From Acidobacteriota bacterium (lineage in GTDB: Bacteria > Acidobacteriota > Thermoanaerobaculia > UBA5066): DNA of 64,000 nucleotides. The stretch is from assembly GCA_016716715.1 (NCBI GenBank), contig JADJVE010000002.1:62001-126000 (forward strand), given 5' to 3'. Every line of letters begins with the position of its first letter. Position 1 is the stretch's first letter. The notes beneath the pieces were generated by a model. It had not been told where the DNA came from. It saw nothing but the letters and a program-made list of their open reading frames with translations, and searched no databases. This document shows positions 42,982-50,984 of this stretch, piece by piece. The translations under genes were made by a program, and so were the position numbers.

Positions 42982-45109
42982 GAACGGCCTCCTTGACGGC
43001 CGCTTCCCTGAAACGCACGAGCAGCTCCTTCAGCTTTTCGCGTTCTTCATTCGAAGCAGAAACTCCTCCGAACGACTCCCGCACGTAGGCGCGGACGATC
43101 GCTTCGGCCGGCCGCTGGGCGGCGGGACCGAATTTTTCTGCCGCCGCGAGCGTCTCGGCGGGCGCGGACGACGGCGTCAGCGGCGCGCCGCGCCGGTGGA
43201 GCGCCTTCTGGAGGCGGCGGTACGCCGCCGACGCGGGAGGGAGGCCGCGCGTGCCGAACCGCGCGCGGGACAGGAGGCGTCGGAACGCGAGCGCGAGGAG
43301 CGCCGCGAGGAGGGCGACGGCGCCCGCGCCCGCCCACGCCCGCCCGCGGCCGAGGCGCGCGAGCGTCGCGCCGATTGCCGCGCCGGCGCCCTTCAGCCCG
43401 TCCGCAGCGCCACCCACGGCCTCGCGGAGGCGGCGGAGCATCTCGGCCTGGTCGCTCTGCCCGAACGACAGGACGAAGCGGTCGTAGAAGAACTCGAGCC
43501 CGTCCGTCACCTGCCTGAGGCGGGCCGAGAGCGGCACGCGCTCGAGCTGCGGCTGGCCCGCGAACGGCGTCGGGTCGAACGTGACCCAGCCCTTCTCCGG
43601 CCCGCACCAGGCCTCGACCCATGCGTGCACGTTGTTCCCGCGCACGAGGACGTAACGGCCGAACGCGCCGATCTCGCCGCCGAGGAAGCCGGTCACGAAG
43701 CGCGTCGGGATGCCGGCCGAGCGCAGGAGAAGAGCCATGGCGCTCGCGTACGTCTGGCAGTGGCCCGCGCGCCGCGCCGTGAGGAAGTCCTCGAGCGCGT
43801 TCGGCCCGCGCGGCGAAAGGTCGAGCTGGTAGCGGAACGGCGGCCGGTGGAAGACGCCCTCCAGCGCGCGCGCGGCCCCCTCCGGATCGGCCGCCGGTTC
43901 GATCCCGGCGAACGCGTCGCGCGCGAACGCGCGCAGGACCTCGGAGTCCGGCGCGGCGAGGCCGTCTTCCTCCGCGCTCCGGCCGAGGTCGCGCCCGGGT
44001 CGCCGGCTCGTCGTCACCGTGTACTGGACCGTCGTCTCGGGCTCGAAGCCCAGGCTCACGTTGCGCGCGGCGTCCACGAAGACGAGGGCGCGGCTCGGGC
44101 TGCGGAACGAGGTCTCCGACAGCCGCAGGCCGTCCGCGCCGGCCGGGACGGGGAGGGCGCGGCTCTGGAGCGGAGTGAGGTCGATCGTCATCGCAGCGCC
44201 GCTGCCGGGGCGCGGGCCGAGCGGGACGACGCCGCCGCGCGTCCCGGGCGGCACGCTCCCGGAGCGCTCGGGCCTCTTCCAGACACCGCGCTCGAAGCGC
44301 GTCAGGGCGAGCGTTCGAAGGCGCAGGACCGTGCCGGCGTCGAGCGGCTCCTCGCTGGTGATCCGCAGCATGACGCGGTCGCTGTTCTTCAGCGCTCCAA
44401 AAATGTCGGGGTCCACCGTGTCCGAGAAGCCCGTCGTGATCTCGCGCCCCGTCTCGCCGCCGCGCACGACCGGGGCCTTCAGGCGCGGCAGGAAGAGAAA
44501 GAGGGGGACCGCGAGGACCATCGCGGCCGCAACCGACGAGACGAGCGGACCGAAGCCCGGCAGCGCGCGCGCCGCGCGGTCGCGCTCCCACTCCTCGGGA
44601 GCCGCCGCGAGGTCGCGCCAGAGCGCCCACTTCACGAGGACCGTCCACGCGACGCCCGCCACGACGACGACGTACGGAAGGATCGCGACGTGGAACGACG
44701 TCGAGACCGACGCGACGAAGAGCATGGCCGAAAGGACGAGCGCCACCGAGAGATCGCGCTCCTTGCGGATCGCCGCGAGCTTGAAGACGGTCGTGAAGAG
44801 GAGCAGGTGGAGCATCGTCTTCAGGAGCGAACGGCTCCCGTAGCGGGCGTCGAAATAGACGACGGGCAGGTACGCGAGGCCGGCGAGGTTCAACGCCCAG
44901 TTCGGCAGGCGCGGGACCGGGCCGTGGCGCGCGCGGGCGAGGAGGAGCCCGAGTGCCAGGACGTAGACGAGAAGGACGAGGAGCTCGAGCGCGTTCGCAA
45001 AGAAAAGCGGGACGGGCGCGAGGAGCGCGAGCGACCCCACCGCGAGGACGCGCTCGCGGAGGAACGGCGGCGGGAGAACCCCGGCCGCGGCGCCGGGCGC
45101 ATCCTTCAC
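42971..45109 (-). CDS. Membrane transglutaminase-like protein (TgpA type)
   Basis: A 712-residue TgpA-like protein from GTG 45109. It has several N-terminal membrane helices (to about 190) and a periplasmic domain with a transglutaminase-like core. A further helix near 595-615 precedes a cytosolic C-terminal tail. The Cys-His-Asp triad is visible: Cys in RRAGHCQTYASAMALLLRSAG (about 451), His in NNVHAWVEAW (about 494) and Asp in VTFDPTP (about 513). With DUF58 and MoxR genes upstream it forms the well-known MoxR-DUF58-TGase module. The start overlaps the DUF58 stop (GTGA), and the last codons lie in repeat F. Confidence 0.92.
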   Translation of the reverse strand: MKDAPGAAAGVLPPPFLRERVLAVGSLALLAPVPLFFANALELLVLLVYVLALGLLLARARHGPVPRLPNWALNLAGLAYLPVVYFDARYGSRSLLKTMLHLLLFTTVFKLAAIRKERDLSVALVLSAMLFVASVSTSFHVAILPYVVVVAGVAWTVLVKWALWRDLAAAPEEWERDRAARALPGFGPLVSSVAAAMVLAVPLFLFLPRLKAPVVRGGETGREITTGFSDTVDPDIFGALKNSDRVMLRITSEEPLDAGTVLRLRTLALTRFERGVWKRPERSGSVPPGTRGGVVPLGPRPGSGAAMTIDLTPLQSRALPVPAGADGLRLSETSFRSPSRALVFVDAARNVSLGFEPETTVQYTVTTSRRPGRDLGRSAEEDGLAAPDSEVLRAFARDAFAGIEPAADPEGAARALEGVFHRPPFRYQLDLSPRGPNALEDFLTARRAGHCQTYASAMALLLRSAGIPTRFVTGFLGGEIGAFGRYVLVRGNNVHAWVEAWCGPEKGWVTFDPTPFAGQPQLERVPLSARLRQVTDGLEFFYDRFVLSFGQSDQAEMLRRLREAVGGAADGLKGAGAAIGATLARLGRGRAWAGAGAVALLAALLALAFRRLLSRARFGTRGLPPASAAYRRLQKALHRRGAPLTPSSAPAETLAAAEKFGPAAQRPAEAIVRAYVRESFGGVSASNEEREKLKELLVRFREAAVKEAVRIS

Positions 45110-46122
45110 GCGGCCCTCCCCTTCGGGCCGGCGCGGAACACGGCCACGCTCGCGGGCAGCGCCCGCGGCGCGGCGGGCCGGTCGGCCGGGGCGACGAGCG
45201 CGAGCGCCCGCAGGAGGCCGCGGCGGTGGGCGGGCCCCGCGCCCGGAGGGACGATCACGTCGCCGAGGAGAAGGCCGGTGCGGTTCCCGCGGGCGAGGAG
45301 CTGCAGCGCGAGGCCGGCCGCCTCGGACACGGACCGCTCGAACGCGGCCTCCCACGAGGGCGGCGCGCCCGGTGGCCGCGCGACGTCGAGCGCGACGAGC
45401 GCGTCGCGGCCTTCCTCGGACGCGCGCTCCTTGACGATGAACTTGCCCTGACGCGCCGTCTGGGGCCAGTGCACGTCGCGCGGGTCGTCGCCGAACCCAG
45501 CCTCGCGCAGGTTGCGGATCTCGGGTCCGCGCCCGCGCAGGAAGCTGCGCGGGTCGCCGCCTTCGGCCTGGCGCGGGTCGGGCGGGATCGCGTGGACGAT
45601 CGCGGGAGCCGGGTACACGAGACGCTCCTCCGTCAGAGGGTGGACGCGCCCCTTGCGGAAGAGTCCGATCGGGTAGCCGCTGTAGACGAGGAGGGATTCG
45701 AGCGAGCGCAGGCCGCGCCTCGGGAAGACGAGGTCCACGCCGCGCGCGGCGGTCTCCCCCGGGTTCACGCGCCCGAAGAGGAGCGGCGCGGCCGCGCCGG
45801 AGATCTTCACGAGGACGGCGCGCCGCGGAAGGCGGCCCCCGTTCGTGACGCGCAGCGTGAAACGCGACGGAATTCCCGCGTACAGCTCGGGCGGGCCCTC
45901 CAGCTCGACCGAGAGGCTCTCGACGTTGCGCCGCGACACGACGCCCGACACGACGAGCGCGCCGAGGAAGAGCGAGACGAGAATGTAGAGGCCGTTGTTG
46001 CCCGTGTTCGTCGCGGCCACGGCGACCACGAGCGTCAGGAGGATGAAGCCGAGCCCGAGATTCGTGACGCGCACGAGGATCCCGGGGTCGACGAGCTTCC
46101 GGAGGCGCGCGCGGAGCGTCAC
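45106..46122 (-). CDS. DUF58 domain protein
   Basis: A 338-residue DUF58 protein with two close N-terminal membrane helices (about 20-60), a beta-sandwich middle and a C-terminal vWA-like domain. The signature NLREAGFGDDPRDVHWPQTARQGKFIVKE is present in two parts (REAGFGDDPRDVHW; GKFIVKE). DUF58 proteins work with MoxR ATPases in assembling or activating periplasmic complexes. Starts at GTG 46122, 4 nt from the moxR stop. Confidence 0.93.
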   Translation of the reverse strand: MTLRARLRKLVDPGILVRVTNLGLGFILLTLVVAVAATNTGNNGLYILVSLFLGALVVSGVVSRRNVESLSVELEGPPELYAGIPSRFTLRVTNGGRLPRRAVLVKISGAAAPLLFGRVNPGETAARGVDLVFPRRGLRSLESLLVYSGYPIGLFRKGRVHPLTEERLVYPAPAIVHAIPPDPRQAEGGDPRSFLRGRGPEIRNLREAGFGDDPRDVHWPQTARQGKFIVKERASEEGRDALVALDVARPPGAPPSWEAAFERSVSEAAGLALQLLARGNRTGLLLGDVIVPPGAGPAHRRGLLRALALVAPADRPAAPRALPASVAVFRAGPKGRAA

Positions 46123-46126
46123 GGGA

Positions 46127-47086
46127 CTAGAGGGGAACGGGAATTTCGTCGAGGAGACGCTGGATCGCGTCGCGCTCGCGCCGCCCGCCGCCGCCGTCCC
46201 ACGCGCCGGGCTGCGATGCGAGGACGCGGTGCGCGAGCGCCGGCCCGGCGACGCGTTTCACGTCGTCCGGCGTGGCGTACGGGCGGCCCGCGACGAGGGC
46301 GCGCGCCTGCACGGCGCGGAAGAAACCCTGCGCGCCGCGCGGCGACACGCCGAGCAGAAGGTCCTTCCCCGCGCGCGTCCTCGCCACGATGGCGAGGATG
46401 TAGTCCATGAGCTTTTCCGCGACGGTCACGCGCTCGGTCGCGTCCTGCGCGGCCTTCAGATCCTCGAGGTTCATCGCGGGCTGGAGCTGCGCGAGGACGC
46501 GGTCCGCGCCGCCCGCGATCAGGAGGCGGCGTTCCTCGTCCGGCGCCGGGTACCCGAGCGAGATCCGGAGGAGGAAGCGGTCGAGCTGCGACTCGGGAAG
46601 CGGATACGTCCCGAGGTACTCGACGGGGTTCTGCGTCGCGAGGACGAGGAACGGCTCCGGGAGCGGCCGCGTCACGCCGTCCGAGGACACCGCACGCTCG
46701 TTCATGGCCTGCAGGAGCGCGGACTGCGTCTTCGGCGTCGCGCGGTTGATCTCGTCGGCGAGGAGGACGGGCGTGAAGATCGGCCCGGGGTGGAACTCGA
46801 ACTCCTGCGCACGCTGGTTGAAGACCGTCAGGCCGAGGATGTCGCTCGGGAGCGTGTCCGGCGTGAACTGCAGCCGATGGACGCCCACGCCGAGCGCCTT
46901 CCCGAGCGCCGTCGCGAGAGTGGTCTTGCCGACGCCCGGCACGTCCTCGATGAGGAGGTGGCCGCGGGCGAGGAGACAGACGACGGCGTCTTCGACGGCG
47001 GCCGCGGGGCCGCGGTAGGCCGTGCGGACCGTCGCGACGAGGCGTCCGATCGACGCGACGACCGCGGCCGCTGCGGGAGTGCTCAT
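46127..47086 (-). CDS. MoxR-family AAA+ ATPase
   Basis: A 319-residue AAA+ ATPase with Walker A GVGKTTLA (about 52-59), Walker B LLADEINRA, sensor 1 ATQNPVEYLGTYPLPESQLDRF and a C-terminal lid. The order ATPase, DUF58, transglutaminase is the standard MoxR module, thought to act as a chaperone for vWA-domain partners. The ATG at 47086 overlaps the manC stop (ATGA), an unusual coupling of this module to sugar-nucleotide synthesis. Confidence 0.94.
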   Translation of the reverse strand: MSTPAAAAVVASIGRLVATVRTAYRGPAAAVEDAVVCLLARGHLLIEDVPGVGKTTLATALGKALGVGVHRLQFTPDTLPSDILGLTVFNQRAQEFEFHPGPIFTPVLLADEINRATPKTQSALLQAMNERAVSSDGVTRPLPEPFLVLATQNPVEYLGTYPLPESQLDRFLLRISLGYPAPDEERRLLIAGGADRVLAQLQPAMNLEDLKAAQDATERVTVAEKLMDYILAIVARTRAGKDLLLGVSPRGAQGFFRAVQARALVAGRPYATPDDVKRVAGPALAHRVLASQPGAWDGGGGRRERDAIQRLLDEIPVPL

Positions 47087-48192
47087 TTCAACCCCTTCTC
47101 GACCGCCCGGCGCAGGTCGTCCGAGGCGCCGAGCTTCATCACGAGGAGACCGTCCGGAGACTCCACGACCGCGATGCCCGAGAGGCCGACGACCCTCACG
47201 GGCCGTGCGCCGGCGAGGACGAGGTTCCCCGAGCCGCCCTCCGAGGCGCCGTCGCCCTCGATCACGTCCGCGCCGGGCTCGCCGCCGCGGAATTCGAACA
47301 CGGCTTCCCACGACCCGAGGTCGCTCCATCCGCAGGCCGAGGGAATCGTGAGGACGCGCTTCGCCTTCTCCATGACCGCCACGTCGATGGATACGGAGGG
47401 GGAAGAGGAGAAAGATTCTCTGAAGGTGGTGTGATCGCCGGCCGCACGAGCGGCGAACGCTCGTCGGGCGGCGGCGAGGATGTCCGGACAGGTGCGCTCC
47501 ATCTCCGCGAGGAGGTGTTCCGCCCGGAACAGGAAGATGCCGGCGTTCCACAGGAACCGGCCGGAGGCGAGGAATTCCGCGGCGCGGGCCGCGTCGGGCT
47601 TCTCGACGAACCGCCGAACGACGTGCGCGGCCGGCGCCTCGCCACGCGCATGCCCCGTCCCCATCTCTCTTTCACTCGAAGAAGTCTTCTTCTCTTCGTG
47701 CTCTTCGAACGTCTCCAGGTAGCCGTACCCCGTCTCCGGGCGCGTCGGCGGGATGCCCAGGGTGACGAAGGCGTCCTCTTTCGCAGCGATGGCCGCACCC
47801 GCGCGGAGCGCGGCGAGAAACGCGGCCTCGTCGGCGACGGCCTGGTCGGACGGCAGGACGAGCAGCACGGCGTTCGCGTCGTCGGCGCACGCGACGAGAG
47901 TCGAGAGCGCGATCGCGGGCGCCGTGTTGCGGCGCATCGGCTCGAGCACGAAGCGGGGCTCGGCCACCTCGGGCAGCTCGGCGCGGAGGAGCGGGGCGTG
48001 GGACTCGCGGCCGGACACGAACACGCGATCCGCCCCGGCGACGGCCTCCGCCCGCCGGTACGTCTCGCGCAGCAGGGAGTCCTTTCCCGTGAGAGCGAGG
48101 AACGGCTTGGGCCTCGAGTCCGTCGAGCGCGGCCAGAGGCGCGTGCCGCTCCCTCCCGCGAGGATCAGGGCGCGAACGGACGCTTCCGCCAT
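47083..48192 (-). CDS. manC: Mannose-1-phosphate guanylyltransferase
   Basis: A 369-residue GMP-type enzyme that makes GDP-mannose from mannose-1-phosphate and GTP. LILAGGSGTRLWPRS is the nucleotide-binding loop, and RPKPFLAL, PSDQAV, ETGYGYLE, VEKPD and WNAGIFLF follow. It lacks the C-terminal phosphomannose isomerase domain of bifunctional ManC. Two extra Ser/Glu-rich loops (about 165-180 and 255-265) coincide with repeat copies G. The start is leaderless-type: TACAAT ends 6 nt before the ATG. GDP-mannose would feed the polysaccharide cluster at 36-41 kb. Confidence 0.92.
   Translation of the reverse strand: MAEASVRALILAGGSGTRLWPRSTDSRPKPFLALTGKDSLLRETYRRAEAVAGADRVFVSGRESHAPLLRAELPEVAEPRFVLEPMRRNTAPAIALSTLVACADDANAVLLVLPSDQAVADEAAFLAALRAGAAIAAKEDAFVTLGIPPTRPETGYGYLETFEEHEEKKTSSSEREMGTGHARGEAPAAHVVRRFVEKPDAARAAEFLASGRFLWNAGIFLFRAEHLLAEMERTCPDILAAARRAFAARAAGDHTTFRESFSSSPSVSIDVAVMEKAKRVLTIPSACGWSDLGSWEAVFEFRGGEPGADVIEGDGASEGGSGNLVLAGARPVRVVGLSGIAVVESPDGLLVMKLGASDDLRRAVEKGLK
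47402..47429 (-). repeat. Repeat motif, copy G1 (inside manC)
   Basis: Plus-strand GATTCTCTGAAGGTGG with upstream GAAGAGGAG, encoding TTFRESFSSSPS on the minus strand. It lies in a variable loop of the guanylyltransferase. Diverged copy. Confidence 0.6.
47671..47697 (-). repeat. Repeat motif, copy G2 (inside manC)
   Basis: TTCACTCGAAGAAGTC followed by TTCTTCTC, inverted relative to G1 and 240 bp away. It encodes EEKKTSSSERE, an extra loop between GYGYLETF and the next conserved strand (AAHVVRRFVEKP). Because conserved manC sequence lies between G1 and G2, these are probably solo arms. Confidence 0.6.
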
Positions 48193-48198
48193 CGAGAC

Positions 48199-48204
48199 AT
48201 TGTA
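48199..48204 (-). promoter_or_regulatory. -10 hexamer, leaderless-type promoter of manC
   Basis: TACAAT on the minus strand ends 6 nt before the manC ATG at 48192. It gives manC-moxR-DUF58-transglutaminase its own promoter in the 38-bp gap after murB. Confidence 0.6.
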
Positions 48205-48221
48205 CGGAGGAGAGGGATCCG

Positions 48222-48248
48222 GAGATTTTCCTAGAAGGTGAATGCGGG
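48222..48248 (-). repeat. Repeat motif, copy H (3' end of murB)
   Basis: Plus-strand GATTTTCCTAGAAGGTGAA followed by TGCGGG. On the minus strand it encodes the last residues of MurB (PAFTF) and supplies its TAG stop. It is almost identical to copy I at 49736. Confidence 0.8.
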
Positions 48249-49133
48249 AGACACGATCTGGATCTCCGGCTGGAGCTCGACTCCGAATCGTTCCCTTACC
48301 GCCTTCTTCATCTCTTCCATCAGCCTCTTCACGTCCTCCGCCGTCGCGCCGCCCGTGTTCACGATGACGTTCGCGTGAACGGGCGAGACCTCCGCTCCGC
48401 CCACGCGCCGGCCCTTGAGGCCGCACTCCTCGAGGAGCTTTCCCGCAAACTGGCCCGGCGGGTTCTTGAAGATCGACCCCGCGTTCGGCTGTTTCGGGAG
48501 GGCGACGCGCCGCTTCGCGGCCACTTCGGCCATCCGCGCCGCGATCTCGGCCGTGGGGGTCGATTTCAGGATGAAATGGGCCTCGGCGACGACGTCGCCG
48601 GTCTCGCAGAGGGACGTCCAGCGGTAGCCGTGGGCGATCGCTTCGGCCACGGCGGTCCGGACTTCGCCCTCTCGCGAGACGAGCGTCACCGACACGAGGA
48701 CGTCGAAGATCTCCGAGCCGTACGAGCCCGCGTTGATCCGCACCGCGCCGCCGACGGACGACGGGATGCCCGACAGGTTCTCGACGCCGGACAGCCCCGC
48801 GTCCCGGGCCGCGACGGCGAGCGCCATCAGCGAGACGCCGCCCCCCGCGAAGATCTCGGTCCCCTCGACGCGCGTCTCGCGGAACGCCCCGGCGAGGACG
48901 ATCACGACGCCCGGGAAGCCCGCGTCCGGAACGAGAAGGTTCGAGCCCTTGCCGAGGACGAGGACCGGCAACCGCTCCGCCGACGCGAAGCGCAGGACGA
49001 GCCCGAGGGCCTCCGCGTCGAACACCTCGGTGAAGAACCGCGCGGGGCCGCCGATGCGGAGCGTCGTGCGCGCGGCCAGCGCCTCGCCCTCGCGGACGGC
49101 GATCCCCGGGCCGCGCAGGGCGTCGGGGATCAT
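48231..49133 (-). CDS. murB: UDP-N-acetylenolpyruvylglucosamine reductase
   Basis: MurB, 300 residues, FAD-dependent reductase making UDP-MurNAc for peptidoglycan. FAD-binding parts are TTLRIGGPARFF, VLGKGSNLLVPD and GIPSSVGGAVRINAGSYG. Catalytic residues appear as the Arg in YRWTS, Ser in NAGSIFKNPPG and Glu in LQPEIQIVSP. The short form without the extra loop fits type II MurB. The ATG overlaps the pgpA stop (ATGA), and the C-terminal five residues and stop are within repeat H. Confidence 0.96.
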   Translation of the reverse strand: MIPDALRGPGIAVREGEALAARTTLRIGGPARFFTEVFDAEALGLVLRFASAERLPVLVLGKGSNLLVPDAGFPGVVIVLAGAFRETRVEGTEIFAGGGVSLMALAVAARDAGLSGVENLSGIPSSVGGAVRINAGSYGSEIFDVLVSVTLVSREGEVRTAVAEAIAHGYRWTSLCETGDVVAEAHFILKSTPTAEIAARMAEVAAKRRVALPKQPNAGSIFKNPPGQFAGKLLEECGLKGRRVGGAEVSPVHANVIVNTGGATAEDVKRLMEEMKKAVRERFGVELQPEIQIVSPAFTF

Positions 49134-49675
49134 CCCTTCAGGAGGAGGCCGGCCGAGACCATCGCGGCCGCGACGGCCCCGCCGAGGAGGTCGTCGGCCA
49201 TGATTCCCCAGCCGCCCGGCAGCCGCTCGAGCCACCCGATCGGGCCCGGCTTCCAGACGTCGAGAATGCGGAAGAGGAGAAACGCGAGAAGGATCGTGCC
49301 CATGCGCAGGACGACGGCGTCCGCCGGGACGAGCGCGTAGACGGGGATCAGCGCGATCGCCTGACCGGCGACCTCGTCCACGACCACTTCCGACGGATCG
49401 TTGACGCCACGCAGCCGCGCGGTCTCGCCCGAAGCGTGAAACCCGACGGCGGCGACGCCGAGCGCGAAGCCCACGAGGCCCCAGATCCCCCACACCAGCA
49501 CGATCACGTGCGCGATCGGGATCGTGGCGAGGCTCCCCCACGTCCCGGGTGCGATCGGCAGGAAGCCCGCCCCGAACCACGTGGAGACGAGCGTCGTCAC
49601 CCGCGCCTCGGCGAACACTTCGCGCCAGGGGCGAAGAATCCCTTGCGTTTCGGATTTTTCGGGCTTAATTTTCAT
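49130..49675 (-). CDS. pgpA: Phosphatidylglycerophosphatase A
   Basis: PgpA, 181 residues, the inner-membrane phosphatase that makes phosphatidylglycerol. The conserved GFLPIAPGTWGSL, VVVDEVAGQAIAL and MADDLLGG motifs with acidic catalytic residues are present, with several membrane helices. ATG 49675 follows AAGGAACGG; the longer in-frame extension toward 49849 is a shadow crossing repeat I. It heads the operon pgpA-murB, divergent from recA. Confidence 0.93.
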   Translation of the reverse strand: MKIKPEKSETQGILRPWREVFAEARVTTLVSTWFGAGFLPIAPGTWGSLATIPIAHVIVLVWGIWGLVGFALGVAAVGFHASGETARLRGVNDPSEVVVDEVAGQAIALIPVYALVPADAVVLRMGTILLAFLLFRILDVWKPGPIGWLERLPGGWGIMADDLLGGAVAAAMVSAGLLLKG

Positions 49676-49735
49676 CCGTTCCTTCCGAAGGCGACGCCAT
49701 CGTAGGCCGTTTCGCCCAAAGAAAAGACTCTCGGA

Positions 49736-49763
49736 GAAGATTTTCTTAGAAGGTGAATGCGGG
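49736..49763. repeat. Repeat motif, copy I (pgpA-recA divergent gap)
   Basis: GATTTTCTTAGAAGGTGAA followed by TGCGGGCGG, the best match to the consensus, in the gap between pgpA and recA, upstream of both promoters. Copy H (48222) shares nearly 27 nt with it. Confidence 0.85.
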
Positions 49764-49836
49764 CGGCACGGGTGCCGGCGGGGCGGTCTCCCTTGACGAA
49801 CTGAATCCAATCCGGAAAGCACCCTTCTTCCGTCCC

Positions 49837-49860
49837 TATAATCCGCCACGCTTTAAGGAG
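49837..49860 (+). promoter_or_regulatory. recA -10 hexamer and ribosome-binding site
   Basis: A perfect TATAAT (49837-49842) is followed by AAGGAG (49855-49860), 5 nt before the recA ATG. No good -35 lies 16-18 nt upstream and no recognised SOS box is seen, so an activator or a non-canonical operator may control it. Confidence 0.65.
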
Positions 49861-49865
49861 ACCAC

Positions 49866-50954
49866 ATGGTCGAAGTGAACAAGGAAAAACTCAAGGCGCT
49901 CGAGCAGGCGATGCAGCAGATCGACCGCCAGTTCGGCAAGGGCGCGCTCGTCCGCCTCGGCGACAAGCCGCAGGAGGCGATCCAGTCCATCTCCACCGGC
50001 TCCATCGGGGTCGACAACGCCCTCGGCATCGGCGGCGTGCCCCGAGGGCGCGTCCTCGAGGTCTTCGGGCCCGAGTCCTCGGGCAAGACGACGCTCACGC
50101 TCCACATCATCGCGGAGGCGCAGAAGCGCGGCGGGCTCGCGGCGTTCATCGATGCCGAGCACGCGCTCGACCCCGAATACGCCAAGAAGCTCGGCGTCGA
50201 CGTCGACAACCTCATGGTCTCGCAGCCCGACTCCGGCGAGCAGGCGCTCGAGATCGCCGAGGCGCTCGTGCGCTCGGCCGCCGTGGACGTCGTCGTCATC
50301 GATTCCGTCGCGGCCCTCGTCCCGAAGGCCGAGCTCGAGGGCGAGATGGGCGACGCGATGGTCGGCCTCCAGGCGCGCCTCATGTCGCAGGCGCTCCGCA
50401 AGCTGACGGCCGTCGTCTCGAAGTCCAAGACGACGCTCATCTTCATCAACCAGATCCGCGAAAAGATCGGCGTCATGTTCGGCAACCCCGAGACGACCAC
50501 CGGCGGCCGCGCGCTCAAGTTCTACTCCTCGGTGCGCATCGACATCCGCCGCATCAACGCGATCAAGGACGGCGAGGCCGTTGTCGGCAGCCGCACGAAG
50601 GTGAAGATCGTCAAGAACAAGGTCGCGCCGCCCTTCCGCATCGCGGAGTTCGACATCGGCTACGGCGAAGGGATCTCGAAGACCGGCGAGCTCGTCGACA
50701 TCGGCGTCGAGATGAAGATCGTCGAGAAATCGGGGGCCTGGTTCAGCTACGGCGACCTGCGGATCGGCCAGGGCCGGGAGAACACGAAGCAGTTCTTCCG
50801 CGACAACCCCGACATCGCGAACGAGATCGAGAAGAAGATCCGCGCGAACATGGGGCTTCCGACCACGGACGTCATGGCCGCCGGGCCCGTGACGATCGCG
50901 ACGCCGCATCCCTCGGCCGAGCCGAAGTCCGGAAAGGGTTTCGGCAAGAAATAG
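49866..50954 (+). CDS. recA: Recombinase RecA
   Basis: RecA, 362 residues, ATP-dependent strand exchange and SOS coprotease. Walker A GPESSGKTT (about 68-76), the FIDAEHALDPEYA and VVIDSVAALVPKAELEGEMGD blocks, the L2 region FINQIREKIGVMFGNPETTTGGRALKFY (given as landmarks NQIREKIG and GNPETTTGG), and a C-terminal tail ending GFGKK are all normal. AAGGAG precedes the ATG at 49866. recA is followed by an independent leaderless-type promoter. Confidence 0.98.
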   Translation: MVEVNKEKLKALEQAMQQIDRQFGKGALVRLGDKPQEAIQSISTGSIGVDNALGIGGVPRGRVLEVFGPESSGKTTLTLHIIAEAQKRGGLAAFIDAEHALDPEYAKKLGVDVDNLMVSQPDSGEQALEIAEALVRSAAVDVVVIDSVAALVPKAELEGEMGDAMVGLQARLMSQALRKLTAVVSKSKTTLIFINQIREKIGVMFGNPETTTGGRALKFYSSVRIDIRRINAIKDGEAVVGSRTKVKIVKNKVAPPFRIAEFDIGYGEGISKTGELVDIGVEMKIVEKSGAWFSYGDLRIGQGRENTKQFFRDNPDIANEIEKKIRANMGLPTTDVMAAGPVTIATPHPSAEPKSGKGFGKK

Positions 50955-50972
50955 CGCGGCGGCCGGCGACCT

Positions 50973-50978
50973 TACAAT
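50973..50978 (+). promoter_or_regulatory. -10 hexamer, leaderless-type promoter
   Basis: TACAAT ends 6 nt before the GTG at 50985, the same spacing as at manC. It lies in a 30-bp gap after recA. Confidence 0.6.
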
Positions 50979-50984
50979 CGGGGC

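Noticed and set aside
49793..49842. TTGACG at 49793 as the -35 of the recA promoter
   Set aside because: It lies 38 nt from the TATAAT, far beyond the 16-19 nt allowed.
49676..49865. SOS (LexA) box upstream of recA
   Set aside because: I looked for Gram-negative CTGT-N8-ACAG and Gram-positive GAAC-N4-GTTC forms and saw no convincing match.
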